From SIG440 sp045645485 (GTDB lineage: Bacteria > Bacillota > Clostridia > Monoglobales > Monoglobaceae), in contig JAZRIX010000024.1 of assembly GCA_045645485.1 (NCBI GenBank), forward strand, positions 1-49,506: DNA of 49,506 bases, written 5' to 3'. The notes under the pieces were generated by a model that was not told the origin of the DNA, searched no databases, and was given only the letters and a program-made list of their open reading frames with translations. Position numbers and translations under genes: made by a program. This document shows positions 15,516 through 22,245 of the stretch, piece by piece. How positions within the stretch are numbered: the stretch's first letter is position 1; each line of letters begins with the position of its first letter.

Positions 15516-16544
15516 ATGTCAAATTATTTAGGGCTTCAGCCAACACAGCGACCTGATTATTATTTTATCAGCTACAACAGCGAAGATTGTGACAGAGTGG
15601 GGAGTGTGGCGAAACAACTTTCTTATGCTAATATGCCACTTTGGTATGACTATGGCTTGGAATATGGAGAAAAATGGGAAAGTCAGATTGCAGATAAAAT
15701 AAAAAATGCACAGGCGGTTATCTTGTTTTTCACAAAAGGAATTTTAGAGAAAGAAAATTCTTTTGTGCGCAAAGAATATGAGATTGCAACGAAATATTTG
15801 AATAAAAAAGTGTATATCGTGATGGTGGATAAAATCGAAAGAAGCGATATTCCGGGCGATAAATTGCTCTGGTGGGTCGATATTCAGGAACGCCAGATTG
15901 TAGATATAATAGATATTAGTATTGAAAAAGCAGTCGATAAGATTTTAGAAGCTGCAGGCATTTCAAGTCATACAGAGAAGATGAACATGTTGATTGAAAA
16001 GTACAGAAATCTTTATGACAACGGAGAAAATGAAGAAGCAGAACGATTCCTGTGTGAGTATCTGCACGGTCAGAATCTTGCCGGGAAAGCACAGCTTGTT
16101 GCTAATCTCGTTTGCGGCGGGGTGGCGGGAAGTGTAATTGAGTCTTCAGCAGCGCAGATGACCGAAATAAAAGACCAATTATTAAAAGAGAAACTTGGCA
16201 CATATCCTCCGTTTGAAATTGAGGACTGTTTCCGGATTACGGTGAAAGAAGATAATTTTACAATTTTAATTAGAGAAGTGTCCGTGCCACCATCAGGAGC
16301 TGCGATAAATGCTGTCCAAGTTTTAAGAGGGTACGATAATATATATATTGCAACTAACCTCAGAGATGCGGCTAATCTGAAAATATATTATGACAGCTAT
16401 GACGATGTTATCTTTATAAGCGTTGAAGGGCAAGGTATCAGCGAAGAAAGAGTTGCAGGTACATATATAAGCATCATTACTGTTGAAAACCCGAATGGCG
16501 ATGCAGTATGCAACATATTTCGCGATGTCCGCTTGAAAAGGTAA
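15516..16544 (+). CDS. TIR-domain protein, candidate NAD-consuming defence effector
   Basis: A 342-aa soluble protein. Residues 12-150 are a TIR domain: YYFISYNSEDCDRVG (strand A), MPLWYDYGLEYGEKWESQI, AVILFFTKG, then SFVRKEYEIA. Glu87 in FVRKE aligns with the catalytic glutamate of TIR NADases such as SARM1. The region after 150 is a helical linker and a beta-rich C-terminal domain I do not recognise; it may sense a trigger or bind a partner. ATG 15516 follows GGAGGA with five-base spacing. No Thoeris partner (ThsA) or other defence gene adjoins it. NADase activity and anti-phage function are inferred from family knowledge. Confidence 0.8.
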   Translation: MSNYLGLQPTQRPDYYFISYNSEDCDRVGSVAKQLSYANMPLWYDYGLEYGEKWESQIADKIKNAQAVILFFTKGILEKENSFVRKEYEIATKYLNKKVYIVMVDKIERSDIPGDKLLWWVDIQERQIVDIIDISIEKAVDKILEAAGISSHTEKMNMLIEKYRNLYDNGENEEAERFLCEYLHGQNLAGKAQLVANLVCGGVAGSVIESSAAQMTEIKDQLLKEKLGTYPPFEIEDCFRITVKEDNFTILIREVSVPPSGAAINAVQVLRGYDNIYIATNLRDAANLKIYYDSYDDVIFISVEGQGISEERVAGTYISIITVENPNGDAVCNIFRDVRLKR

Positions 16545-16584
16545 TGGTAGCGGAGCAAATCGGAATAATTTAACTATAAAGTTT

Positions 16585-16641
16585 GGCATTCGTATTATAC
16601 AGTCTTTATAGTAAGAATGTCGAATGTTGTCGAAAAAATGG
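16585..16641 (+). repeat. Cassette-boundary direct repeat, copy 4
   Basis: It lies between the TIR gene and the toxin-antitoxin promoter. It carries both halves of the consensus: ATTATACAGTCTTTATA as in copy 3, and AATGTCGAATGTTGTCGAAA as in copy 1. GGCATTCG at its left can pair with CGAATGTT at its right (two G-T pairs), enclosing about 28 bases. Confidence 0.65.
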
Positions 16642-16662
16642 TCTAAAATTTAATGGAATGTA

Positions 16663-16699
16663 TTGACGATGCACATATTTTGTGGTACAATGTATATAC
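16663..16699 (+). promoter_or_regulatory. Toxin-antitoxin promoter with overlapping operator palindrome
   Basis: TTGACG (16663-16668), a 17-bp spacer and TACAAT (16686-16691) form a near-consensus promoter. The perfect palindrome GTATATAC (16692-16699) sits directly against the -10 box, where a ribbon-helix-helix antitoxin would be expected to repress. Promoter seen; operator role inferred. Confidence 0.7.
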
Positions 16700-16721
16700 T
16701 AAAGTAAGGAGGTAATACATT

Positions 16722-16997
16722 ATGGCAACTGTAAATATGAGTATTCGTATGGATACAGAGTTAAAAAAACAAGCGGATGCAATGTTTTCTGATATGGGGC
16801 TTAATATGACAACAGCTATGAATATGTTTTTGAGGCAAGTTGTCAGACAGGGCAGAATACCTTTTGAAATTGCTACTGATATCCCAAATGCGGAAACTGT
16901 AGCAGCAATTAAGGAAATGGATGATATGTTAAGTGGGAAGATACCTACTAAACGATATTTAAGCACAAAAGAACTTTTTGAGGATTTGGAATCATGA
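16722..16997 (+). CDS. RelB/DinJ family antitoxin
   Basis: A 91-aa antitoxin with an N-terminal ribbon-helix-helix DNA-binding fold (TVNMSIRMDTELKKQADAMF, then GLNMTTAMNMFLRQVV) and a C-terminal toxin-binding tail. This matches the RelB/DinJ family. A strong AAGGAGG lies upstream of the ATG. Its stop overlaps the toxin start by four bases (ATGA), the usual coupling of type II modules. It likely represses the promoter at 16663 and neutralises the downstream YafQ-like toxin. Confidence 0.92.
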   Translation: MATVNMSIRMDTELKKQADAMFSDMGLNMTTAMNMFLRQVVRQGRIPFEIATDIPNAETVAAIKEMDDMLSGKIPTKRYLSTKELFEDLES

Positions 16998-17269
16998 AGT
17001 ATCAAATAGAGATGTCAACCCGATTTAAAAAAGATTATAAGCTTGCTCAAAAACGCGGTTATAATATGAACTTGTTAAAAGAAGTCATTGATATTTTGGC
17101 AAATGGAGATCAACTTCCGGGAAAATATCTTGATCATTCGCTATCTGGAGATTATAAAGGGTCAAGAGAATGTCATATTGAACCTGACTGGCTTTTAATT
17201 TACAGAATTGAGAAAGATTTGCTTGTATTGGGTTTGACTAGAACTGGAACACACAGCGATTTGTTTTAA
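16994..17269 (+). CDS. YafQ/RelE family mRNA interferase toxin
   Basis: A 91-aa ribosome-dependent endoribonuclease toxin. It retains the YafQ-type active-site set: His48 in DHSLSG, His61 and Asp65 in CHIEPDW, and His87 in TRTGTHSDLF. The C-terminal LTRTGTHSDLF signature is typical of YafQ. All key residues are present, so the toxin is probably functional. A terminator follows directly, making the pair a self-contained two-gene unit between boundary repeats. Confidence 0.92.
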   Translation: MKYQIEMSTRFKKDYKLAQKRGYNMNLLKEVIDILANGDQLPGKYLDHSLSGDYKGSRECHIEPDWLLIYRIEKDLLVLGLTRTGTHSDLF

Positions 17270-17273
17270 TCAA

Positions 17274-17312
17274 AACCGATGCGGAATTTTTTACTGCATC
17301 GGTTGTTTTTTT
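17274..17312 (+). terminator. Terminator after the toxin-antitoxin pair
   Basis: AACCGATGC (17274-17282) pairs with GCATCGGTT (17296-17304), followed by GTTTTTTT. Confidence 0.85.
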
Positions 17313-17348
17313 GGTCTAACCTTATGTATCGCAATTGCTAAAAAAGAT

Positions 17349-17366
17349 GGCATCTAAATTATACAG
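17349..17366 (+). repeat. Cassette-boundary direct repeat, copy 5 (left half)
   Basis: It reads GGCATCTAAATTATACAG and continues as TC into the next element. It differs from copy 3 at two of the first 20 bases. The right half of the consensus is replaced by the palindromic repeat that begins at 17367, as if that element had inserted here. Confidence 0.6.
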
Positions 17367-17424
17367 TCATTATATAATGATTTCATCAAAGATGAAATCA
17401 ATGAATTGCCTCTGGCATGAATTA
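17367..17424. repeat. Nested palindromic repeat
   Basis: Three consecutive palindromes: TCATTATATAATGA (17367-17380, perfect), GATTTCATC-aaa-GATGAAATC (17379-17399, perfect) and TGAATTGCC-tct-GGCATGAATT (17402-17423, near perfect). There is no T-run. It looks like a small dispersed repeat of the kind seen in gut Clostridia, sitting in the leader of the acetyltransferase gene. Confidence 0.6.
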
Positions 17425-17485
17425 AGACTTGAAGCTTATTTTTATGACAGCGGAGTTGTTTCAAACACAAGGAGATGTTGACAGG

Positions 17486-18289
17486 ATGGAAAAAGATTTA
17501 ATAACAAAAGAACAACTGATAACACAACTGGAAAATTTCCGGCATATCAAAGGAAAAGTTGTTATGGTACATACATCGCTGAAAGCGGTAGGAGAAATTG
17601 AGGGTGGCGGCGAAACACTTTTAGCTGTGTTGATTGAATTTTTCACGCAGAACGGCGGTCTTTTGTGCGTACCCACACATACATGGGGAAACGATGATGT
17701 ATATGACCTGAGAACAAGCTACAGTTGTATTGGTGTACTGCCACGTATTGCGGCAGGGCATCCTGATGCTGTCAGAACTATGCATCCTACACATTCCATG
17801 GCGGTGTTTGGCGATAAGGTAAAGGCGGAACAATTTGTATCAGGGGAAGCAGATGTTGACACTCCTGCAAATCCTAATGGCTGTTACGGTAAGCTTTTTG
17901 CCGAGGACGGTTATATACTTTTGATTGGGGTAGGACAGGATAAAAACACTTACCTTCATTGCGTGGAAGAAATGCTTGATACTCCCAATCGTTTGACAGA
18001 TTATAAGGTGGAAAAAACAATTATTCATAAAGACGGAACTGAAGAAAAACGGTTTTTATACTGGTTTAACGGTATTATTCCTGATGTTTCTGAATATTTT
18101 CCCAAGTTTGAAAAACCTTTTCGGTATTATGGCTGTATCGAGGATGGCTATATTGGTAACGCAAAAGTACAAATGTGCAGTGCAAGAAAAATGTACGCGG
18201 TTATTGAAAAAATATATAAAAACAACTGTTTCGGTGAATTGCTTGATAACCATTCCCCAATAGATGAAAGGCTTTATTTAAAAGGATAG
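17486..18289 (+). CDS. AAC(3)-family aminoglycoside N-acetyltransferase-like protein
   Basis: A 267-aa member of the AAC(3) antibiotic acetyltransferase family, which acetylates the 3-amino group of aminoglycosides using acetyl-CoA. The family features MVHTSLKAVG, VPTHTW, and the key HPTHSMAVFG motif (100-109, with the catalytic-type His) are present, plus GVGQDKNTYLHCVEE near residue 152. ATG 17486 is preferred because AAGGAGA lies 10 bases upstream and the family starts here; an upstream in-frame ATG at 17429 gives an unconserved tail. Many chromosomal homologues do not confer resistance, so substrate and phenotype are unproven. Confidence 0.85.
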   Translation: MEKDLITKEQLITQLENFRHIKGKVVMVHTSLKAVGEIEGGGETLLAVLIEFFTQNGGLLCVPTHTWGNDDVYDLRTSYSCIGVLPRIAAGHPDAVRTMHPTHSMAVFGDKVKAEQFVSGEADVDTPANPNGCYGKLFAEDGYILLIGVGQDKNTYLHCVEEMLDTPNRLTDYKVEKTIIHKDGTEEKRFLYWFNGIIPDVSEYFPKFEKPFRYYGCIEDGYIGNAKVQMCSARKMYAVIEKIYKNNCFGELLDNHSPIDERLYLKG

Positions 18290-18345
18290 ACGGGGACGAT
18301 TCATTGTCCTTTAAGATGACAAAAGAAATGGGAAAGGGAGATATT

Positions 18346-19251
18346 ATGAGTATTATTGAAATAGAGGCAAAACTGTTTTGTCTGTTTATAATAGCAGAAG
18401 TATATTTTTTTCAGAAGAAAAATTTTCAGAAGCAATGCGGAAGAAATGGCTTTGTGTACCTTTTTTCAGCATTAGGTATATTGGGGTCAATTGCAGGAGA
18501 ATTTGTAACAAATATATATGCTCAGATTGTATTTCAGGCTTTTTGCTGGTGTTGCTATGAAATAGCGGCATTGTTCTGGTGCAAATATACTTTCAAAATG
18601 GTAAAAAAGATAAAATCGGCAACTAAAAAAAGTATCACAGCCGTTGTTTTGGCAGTGTTTGCGGTTTTGACATTTTTTGCTTTAAAATATAGGCTTAATA
18701 CAGCTACATATATTTTGGTTTTTGCCATAATAACTACATTTGTGTATGAACAGTATAATAAAATCAGAATGGACAACCTTACAAAGCTTTATAATAGGTA
18801 TGGGATGGATGTGGAATTAAGAGAACAGCTTCGTCAGTATGAACGTGAACATGAAGATTCATTTTATATTATTGTCTGCGACCTTGATAATTTCAAACAC
18901 ATAAACGATACATGGGGGCATCTTGAAGGTGACAGGGCTTTGGTTCTTATAGCGGACGTGCTTTCAAGGGTTGCTGAAAGGTTTCGTTCAAATGTTTTCA
19001 GAATCGGCGGCGATGAGTTTGTGATTATAACAGATATATCAGAACAGGGATTGGCTGTTGATATTACAAATTCTATCAAAAATGAGCTTGATAACATTGA
19101 TTTCAGGGATGATTTTGACATCAGAATGAGTATAGGAGTTGCACTCTATGACGGTGTAACACCTGTTGATGAATTGTTGAATAATGCGGATAAAAAAATG
19201 TATGAAGCAAAGAAAATGCGAGTTAACAGAAAAGCATCATTCGGTGTGTGA
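18346..19251 (+). CDS. Membrane GGDEF protein, putative diguanylate cyclase
   Basis: A 301-aa protein with about four hydrophobic helices in residues 1-135 (an unrecognised membrane sensor region) followed by a GGDEF domain. The domain has DNLTKLYNRYG, CDLDNFKHINDTWGH and an intact FRIGGDEF active site (221-225), so cyclic-di-GMP synthesis is likely. The inhibitory I-site is absent: the expected RxxD reads RFRS (212-215). No EAL or HD-GYP domain is attached. GGGAG is five bases before the ATG at 18346; upstream in-frame ATGs lack good sites. The HAD gene follows 14 bases later. Confidence 0.88.
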   Translation: MSIIEIEAKLFCLFIIAEVYFFQKKNFQKQCGRNGFVYLFSALGILGSIAGEFVTNIYAQIVFQAFCWCCYEIAALFWCKYTFKMVKKIKSATKKSITAVVLAVFAVLTFFALKYRLNTATYILVFAIITTFVYEQYNKIRMDNLTKLYNRYGMDVELREQLRQYEREHEDSFYIIVCDLDNFKHINDTWGHLEGDRALVLIADVLSRVAERFRSNVFRIGGDEFVIITDISEQGLAVDITNSIKNELDNIDFRDDFDIRMSIGVALYDGVTPVDELLNNADKKMYEAKKMRVNRKASFGV

Positions 19252-19265
19252 AAAAAGGAATTTAT

Positions 19266-19955
19266 ATGTATAAATATATATTGTGGGATATAGACGGAAC
19301 TGTGCTGAACTTTTTAGCATCAGAGGCATATGCGATAAGAACCTTGTTCAAAAAATATAACATTGGGGAATGCAGTGATGAAATGCTGAAGCTGTATTCG
19401 GCAATAAATCTTAAATACTGGCAGAAGCTTGAAAGAAATGAACTTACCAAAAGGGAAATACTGCTGGGAAGATTCCACGAATTTTTTGGAATAATCGGTG
19501 CAGATATAACAATTGCAGAGAGTTTTAACGAAGATTATCAGGTTACACTTGGTGACCATATTGAGTTTGTTGATAAGGCCAAGGAAATACTTCTTTCTCA
19601 GAAGAAGAAATATACCATTGCTGCGGTTACAAACGGCACCAAGATTGCTCAGGAAAAGAAGCTGCGTATTTCGGGTCTTGATAAGATTTTTGATGCTGTT
19701 TTTATATCAGAGAACGTTGGTGCAGAAAAACCCAACAAGGAATATTTTGATTATGTCTTTGAAAAGCTTGGAATAGCCGACAAAAAAGAAGTGCTCCTTA
19801 TAGGCGATTCCCTTACAAGCGATATGAAGGGCGGATTTGTGGCAGAAATTGATACCTGTTGGTTCAATCCCCAACATCACCCTAATACACTGGATATTCC
19901 TGTTACGTATGAAATCGGTGATCTTGAAAGAATTTATGAGATTGTTCTTGTGTGA
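19266..19955 (+). CDS. HAD-family hydrolase, YjjG-like nucleotidase
   Basis: A 229-aa haloacid-dehalogenase phosphatase. Motif I is DIDGTVLNF (Asp8 nucleophile, Asp10), motif II is AAVTNGT, motif III is the Lys in GAEKPN, and motif IV is IGDSLTSDMKGG. The helical cap and overall pattern resemble YjjG, a pyrimidine nucleoside monophosphatase thought to remove non-canonical nucleotides. AAAGGAA is five bases before ATG 19266; the upstream GTG at 19248 overlaps the GGDEF stop and is less likely. It is probably cotranscribed with the GGDEF gene; a functional link is not evident. Confidence 0.85.
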   Translation: MYKYILWDIDGTVLNFLASEAYAIRTLFKKYNIGECSDEMLKLYSAINLKYWQKLERNELTKREILLGRFHEFFGIIGADITIAESFNEDYQVTLGDHIEFVDKAKEILLSQKKKYTIAAVTNGTKIAQEKKLRISGLDKIFDAVFISENVGAEKPNKEYFDYVFEKLGIADKKEVLLIGDSLTSDMKGGFVAEIDTCWFNPQHHPNTLDIPVTYEIGDLERIYEIVLV

Positions 19956-19974
19956 AAATTTACATTGTATATTT

Positions 19975-20220
19975 CTTTTAATCCAATTGCGTCAAAAAGG
20001 TAAAGAACTTTTGAAAAGCATAAAATTGAGGGTATGAATAATGCAACTTAACTTGATAGAACTAACCAAAAGAGAAGACATTTCTAAAACATACAACATA
20101 TATAAGAACTGTATGTATATGCCTACTGGAAAAAATTTAATAAAATAACTTCAGCGTTTTTCAAAGCGGTGAGACGGGCGAATTTTTCTTTTATGAAATT
20201 ACAGTAAAATAAAGGAAAAC
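19975..20220 (+). pseudogene. Gene debris, including a GNAT N-terminal fragment
   Basis: The gap between the HAD gene and azlC holds broken coding pieces. The clearest is at 20041-20148 (35 codons), beginning MQLNLIELTKREDISKTYNI and ending with a stop after MPTGKNLIK. It matches the start of GNAT acetyltransferases of the LIELTKEDI type, cut short. Around it are a short open stretch ending LLKSIKLRV (stop near 20036) and another ending SGETGEFFFYEITVK (stop near 20211), each possibly the tail of a lost gene. No intact gene of more than 40 codons is seen here. Confidence 0.5.
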
Positions 20221-20246
20221 TAAAACTTTTATAAAGTGGTGTAAAA

Positions 20247-20963
20247 ATGACAAAAGAAAAAATACAGAATTCATATTTTTACGGACTAAGCAAAGGACTC
20301 CCCATTGCCTTGGGATATCTTTCGGTGTCCTTTGGTTTTGGTATAAGTGCATTGGGAAAGGGGATAAATCCCATAGGTGCAATTCTTATATCCTTGACAA
20401 ATCTTACCTCTGCGGGACAGGTGGCGGGAATTGAAATTATTTATGCCTGCGGAACAATAATCGAAATGATTCTTGCCCAGATGGTTATAAATATGCGTTA
20501 TTGTCTTATGGGACTGGCACTGACTCAAAAACTGGACAACAGCTTTACCACTCCTCACAGAATGGTTACCTCTTTTGCAATAACCGACGAGGTTTTTGCT
20601 GTTGCAGCAGCGGAACGTGGCTTGATTGGCAGACGGTTTATGTATGGTCTTGTTACCTTGCCGCCAATTGGCTGGACTTTGGGAACGGCTTTGGGAGTTT
20701 TTGCAGGTCAGCTTTTGCCTGCTGATGTTTGTGCGGCATTAGAGCTTGCTATATACAGTATGTTTATTGCAATTATTGTTCCTCCTGCCAAGGGTGACAA
20801 GGGGGTATTGCTTGCAGTACTTATTGCTTCAGCACTTAGTTGCGGTCTGTTTTATATACCTTTTCTTTCGCGGATTTCCACGGGTTTCAAAATTATAATC
20901 TGTGCCGTGGCGGCATCTGGAATTATGGCATATATTGCACCCAAAAACGGTGAGGAGGATTAA
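20247..20963 (+). CDS. azlC: AzlC family branched-chain amino acid exporter, large subunit
   Basis: A 238-aa integral membrane protein of the AzlC/LIV-E family, the large subunit of a two-part branched-chain amino acid exporter. It has the typical GLPIALGYLSVSFGFGISAL start, the MVINMRYCLMGLAL central motif and six to seven hydrophobic helices, ending before a short polar tail. The ribosome binding site is weak. It is four bases from azlD, forming the standard azlCD pair. Confidence 0.92.
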   Translation: MTKEKIQNSYFYGLSKGLPIALGYLSVSFGFGISALGKGINPIGAILISLTNLTSAGQVAGIEIIYACGTIIEMILAQMVINMRYCLMGLALTQKLDNSFTTPHRMVTSFAITDEVFAVAAAERGLIGRRFMYGLVTLPPIGWTLGTALGVFAGQLLPADVCAALELAIYSMFIAIIVPPAKGDKGVLLAVLIASALSCGLFYIPFLSRISTGFKIIICAVAASGIMAYIAPKNGEED

Positions 20964-20967
20964 CGGT

Positions 20968-21273
20968 ATGGACAAAATGTTTTTTGCTTATCTTGCAGCA
21001 ATGGCACTTGTGACATATGCCATAAGAATGATACCCTTTACGGTTATGCGCAGAAAAATCAAATCACCGTACATAAAAAGCTTTCTGTTTTATGTTCCAT
21101 ATTCGGTGCTTGGTGCTATGACCTTCCCGTATATTTTTTATGCAACAGGAAATTTGGCTACGGCGGCGGCAGGAACTGCGGTTGCATTTGTGCTTGCGTT
21201 TTTTAACCGTTCTCTTTTGACCGTTGCCGTTTGTGCCTGTGTAACAGCTTTTGTGACGGGATTAGTAGTCTAA
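20968..21273 (+). CDS. azlD: AzlD family branched-chain amino acid exporter, small subunit
   Basis: A 101-aa membrane protein with three to four helices and the AzlD pattern TYAIRMIPFTVMRRKI near the start. It partners AzlC. ATG 20968 follows GGAGG inside the end of azlC; an upstream in-frame ATG (20902) lies wholly inside azlC and is not supported. Substrate specificity for isoleucine, leucine or valine (or analogues) is family knowledge. Confidence 0.9.
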   Translation: MDKMFFAYLAAMALVTYAIRMIPFTVMRRKIKSPYIKSFLFYVPYSVLGAMTFPYIFYATGNLATAAAGTAVAFVLAFFNRSLLTVAVCACVTAFVTGLVV

Positions 21274-21365
21274 AAAGAAAGAGTGAGTGTCAGAAGTATT
21301 ATTCGTTTCACGAAATATCTGCCGATGAAATTGATTTTTGACTTGTTCTGATGCGTAAAATTTTG

Positions 21366-21394
21366 TTGACTATTTGAACAAAGTGTATTATAAT
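21366..21394 (+). promoter_or_regulatory. Promoter for the DivIVA-like gene
   Basis: TTGACT (21366-21371), a 17-bp spacer and perfect TATAAT (21389-21394), 45 bp upstream of the start. Confidence 0.8.
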
Positions 21395-21439
21395 ATTAGG
21401 ATAAGATGAAATTTTGTGTTATTTTGGGAGGTAAACTCT

Positions 21440-22114
21440 ATGTTTGTAAAAAAATTAAGAAGAAGACTTTTTGGCTTCAAAAAATCAGATGTATTTGACT
21501 TTGTAACCGAGATAGATCAGAGTGCGGCAGAAAAGCTTGCAGAAAAAGAAAAGCAAATTGATGAACTCAAAGCACGTCTGGCTGTTCTTGATGCAGAACG
21601 TGATTCAGTAATCAAGGCTCTCAGTATTGCTGAAGAAACAGCCGCAAAGGTTATTGAAGAAGCACGTGAAAAGGCAGATGCAATGCTCAAGGAAGCAGAG
21701 GCAGAGGTGCTCAGCAAAAAAGAACAGTGTGAGGCTGAACTTAAGGAAAAGAGAGAACAGTGCGAGCTTGAAATTCAGGAAAAGAAAAACAGCTGTGAAA
21801 GTGAAATACAGTTGCAGAAGAATAATGTGAATCGTGAGATTGACATAAAGAAAAAGGCCATAAAGAATTATTACGCAACAGAAAACAAAAAGATTGACCA
21901 GATAAAAAGTGAAGTTGAGCGTATGCGCAAAGCTTCTATGGATGCAATACAGAACTTTGAAAGACAGCTCAGGGCGGTTGAACGTATGACCGAAAACAGC
22001 GGTGCATATGTTGAATCTGCGTCCGACTATGCTCAGACAGGTGCTGTTCCCTCAGGCTTTGTTGATGTAGAGAGAGAAATTCCCATTCATATTATTGAGT
22101 CAATTTCTGAATAA
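21440..22114 (+). CDS. DivIVA-domain coiled-coil protein
   Basis: A 224-aa cytoplasmic protein. The N-terminus (FVKKLRRRLFGFKKSDVFDF, then VTEID) resembles the DivIVA/GpsB membrane-binding start, where conserved Arg/Phe residues contact lipid. Residues about 30-190 are a long coiled coil of Glu/Lys/Ala heptads, with three near-repeats of the type EKREQCELEIQEKK between 95 and 130, each bringing a Cys. The C-terminal 35 aa are less ordered. GGGAGG precedes ATG 21440. It probably localises to septa or curved membrane as a scaffold; whether it is a true DivIVA is uncertain. Confidence 0.7.
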   Translation: MFVKKLRRRLFGFKKSDVFDFVTEIDQSAAEKLAEKEKQIDELKARLAVLDAERDSVIKALSIAEETAAKVIEEAREKADAMLKEAEAEVLSKKEQCEAELKEKREQCELEIQEKKNSCESEIQLQKNNVNREIDIKKKAIKNYYATENKKIDQIKSEVERMRKASMDAIQNFERQLRAVERMTENSGAYVESASDYAQTGAVPSGFVDVEREIPIHIIESISE

Positions 22115-22175
22115 TCAGTGACAAATAAAAAAAATAACACATAATATAAACAAAGACATAAATTTGTCTTGAAAT

Positions 22176-22208
22176 ACGCTTATCCTGTTCCGCAGATAAG
22201 CGTTATTT
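22176..22208 (+). terminator. Hairpin after the DivIVA-like gene, probable terminator
   Basis: ACGCTTATC (22176-22184) pairs with GATAAGCGT (22195-22203), followed by a weak TATTTTC tract. Confidence 0.55.
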
Positions 22209-22245
22209 TCAGTATACAAGCGGAAAGAAAGGCGATGAGACACAG

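Noticed and set aside
16568..16640. Classical integron attC core sites (RYYYAAC and GTTRRRY) in boundary repeat copy 4
   Set aside because: ATTTAAC fits the first core, but no matching GTTRRRY lies at the other end, and such 7-mers are common in AT-rich DNA. The repeats are reported without calling them attC.
18288..18309. GGAC-gattcatt-GTCC hairpin before the GGDEF gene
   Set aside because: Only a four-base stem and no second copy; too weak for a terminator or repeat claim.
13064..20246. Prophage or conjugative element in the accessory island
   Set aside because: No integrase, portal, terminase, relaxase or conjugation gene is present; cargo genes only.
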